In this document: positions 32,891-32,894 of the stretch, in pieces
Position numbering within the stretch: position 1 is the first letter of the stretch
Layout: each line of letters starts with the position of its first letter
Assembly: GCA_045617585.1 (NCBI GenBank)
Contig: JAZLIW010000017.1
Location: 1-32,894, forward strand
Reading direction: 5' to 3'
Length of the DNA stretch: 32,894 nt
Source: CAKRZE01 sp045617585
Lineage (GTDB): Bacteria > Bacillota > Clostridia > Oscillospirales > CAG-272
Program-made: the position numbers and the translations under genes
Notes under the pieces: generated by a model
Seen by the model: the letters and a program-made list of their open reading frames with translations, nothing else
What the model was told of the DNA's origin: nothing
The model's database searches: none

Positions 32891-32894
32891 CCTT

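Noticed and set aside
1..32894. Prophage, transposon, toxin-antitoxin or defence island
   Set aside because: No integrase, transposase, terminal repeats or recognisable defence gene was seen; the DUF2779 and PIN-ASCH proteins are nuclease-like but stand alone.

Overview
The window looks like a chromosomal segment of a fairly GC-rich, spore-forming, Gram-positive member of the Clostridia (an Oscillospiraceae- or Christensenellales-like gut lineage is my guess). The reasons are the spoVAC-spoVAD-spoVAE cluster, a class B sortase, strong AGGAG-type ribosome binding sites, near-consensus sigma-A promoters, and proteins typical of that group (NupA-type nucleoside importer, SanA-like DUF218, NagPA-type phosphodiester glycosidase, DUF2779, AI-2E). 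There is no sign of phage, insertion sequences, CRISPR arrays, tRNA or rRNA, and no gene-free stretch longer than about 200 bases.

Layout. 1-620: 3' end of a membrane-anchored surface protein and its terminator. 639-3527: a promoter, a spermidine-synthase-like protein and a GH36/raffinose-synthase-like glycosidase. 3639-10794: a long plus-strand operon with a BMP-family lipoprotein, an attenuating hairpin, a double-domain ABC ATPase, two permeases, thymidine kinase, uridine kinase and a histidine phosphatase. This reads as one import-and-phosphorylate unit for pyrimidine nucleosides. 10831-13424 (minus): an orphan zinc/manganese-type ABC permease followed by a PIN/NYN-like nuclease domain joined to an ASCH domain by a linker of about 290 residues. 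A consensus promoter with a 7-1-7 inverted repeat precedes this pair. 13591-17842 (plus): an Lhr-like helicase, a methyltransferase-like protein, a maltose-acetyltransferase-like protein and a GNAT protein, tightly packed.

17891-19753 (minus): spoVAC, spoVAD and spoVAE, for dipicolinic acid uptake into the spore. 19808-20595: a SanA-like membrane protein with its own promoter. 20663-23121 (minus): two membrane-anchored extracytoplasmic proteins, one with a NagPA domain. 23310-24791: a DUF2779 protein. 24869-28616 (minus): gpmI, a class B sortase and a family 2 glycosyltransferase. 28798-30153 (minus): a secreted, cohesin-like, membrane-tethered protein with a Pro-Glu-Thr stalk. 30300-31571: a small zinc-ribbon membrane protein and NAD synthetase. 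31628-32890 (minus): an AI-2E family membrane protein at the window edge.

The points most worth following up are the PIN/ASCH fusion and its link to a metal-permease operon with a Fur/Zur-like operator, the nucleoside salvage operon with its internal attenuator and inverted repeat, the DUF2779 protein whose nuclease core looks half-degenerate, and degenerate sorting-signal-like tails near the sortase gene. All functions are assigned by reading motifs; no database search was run.
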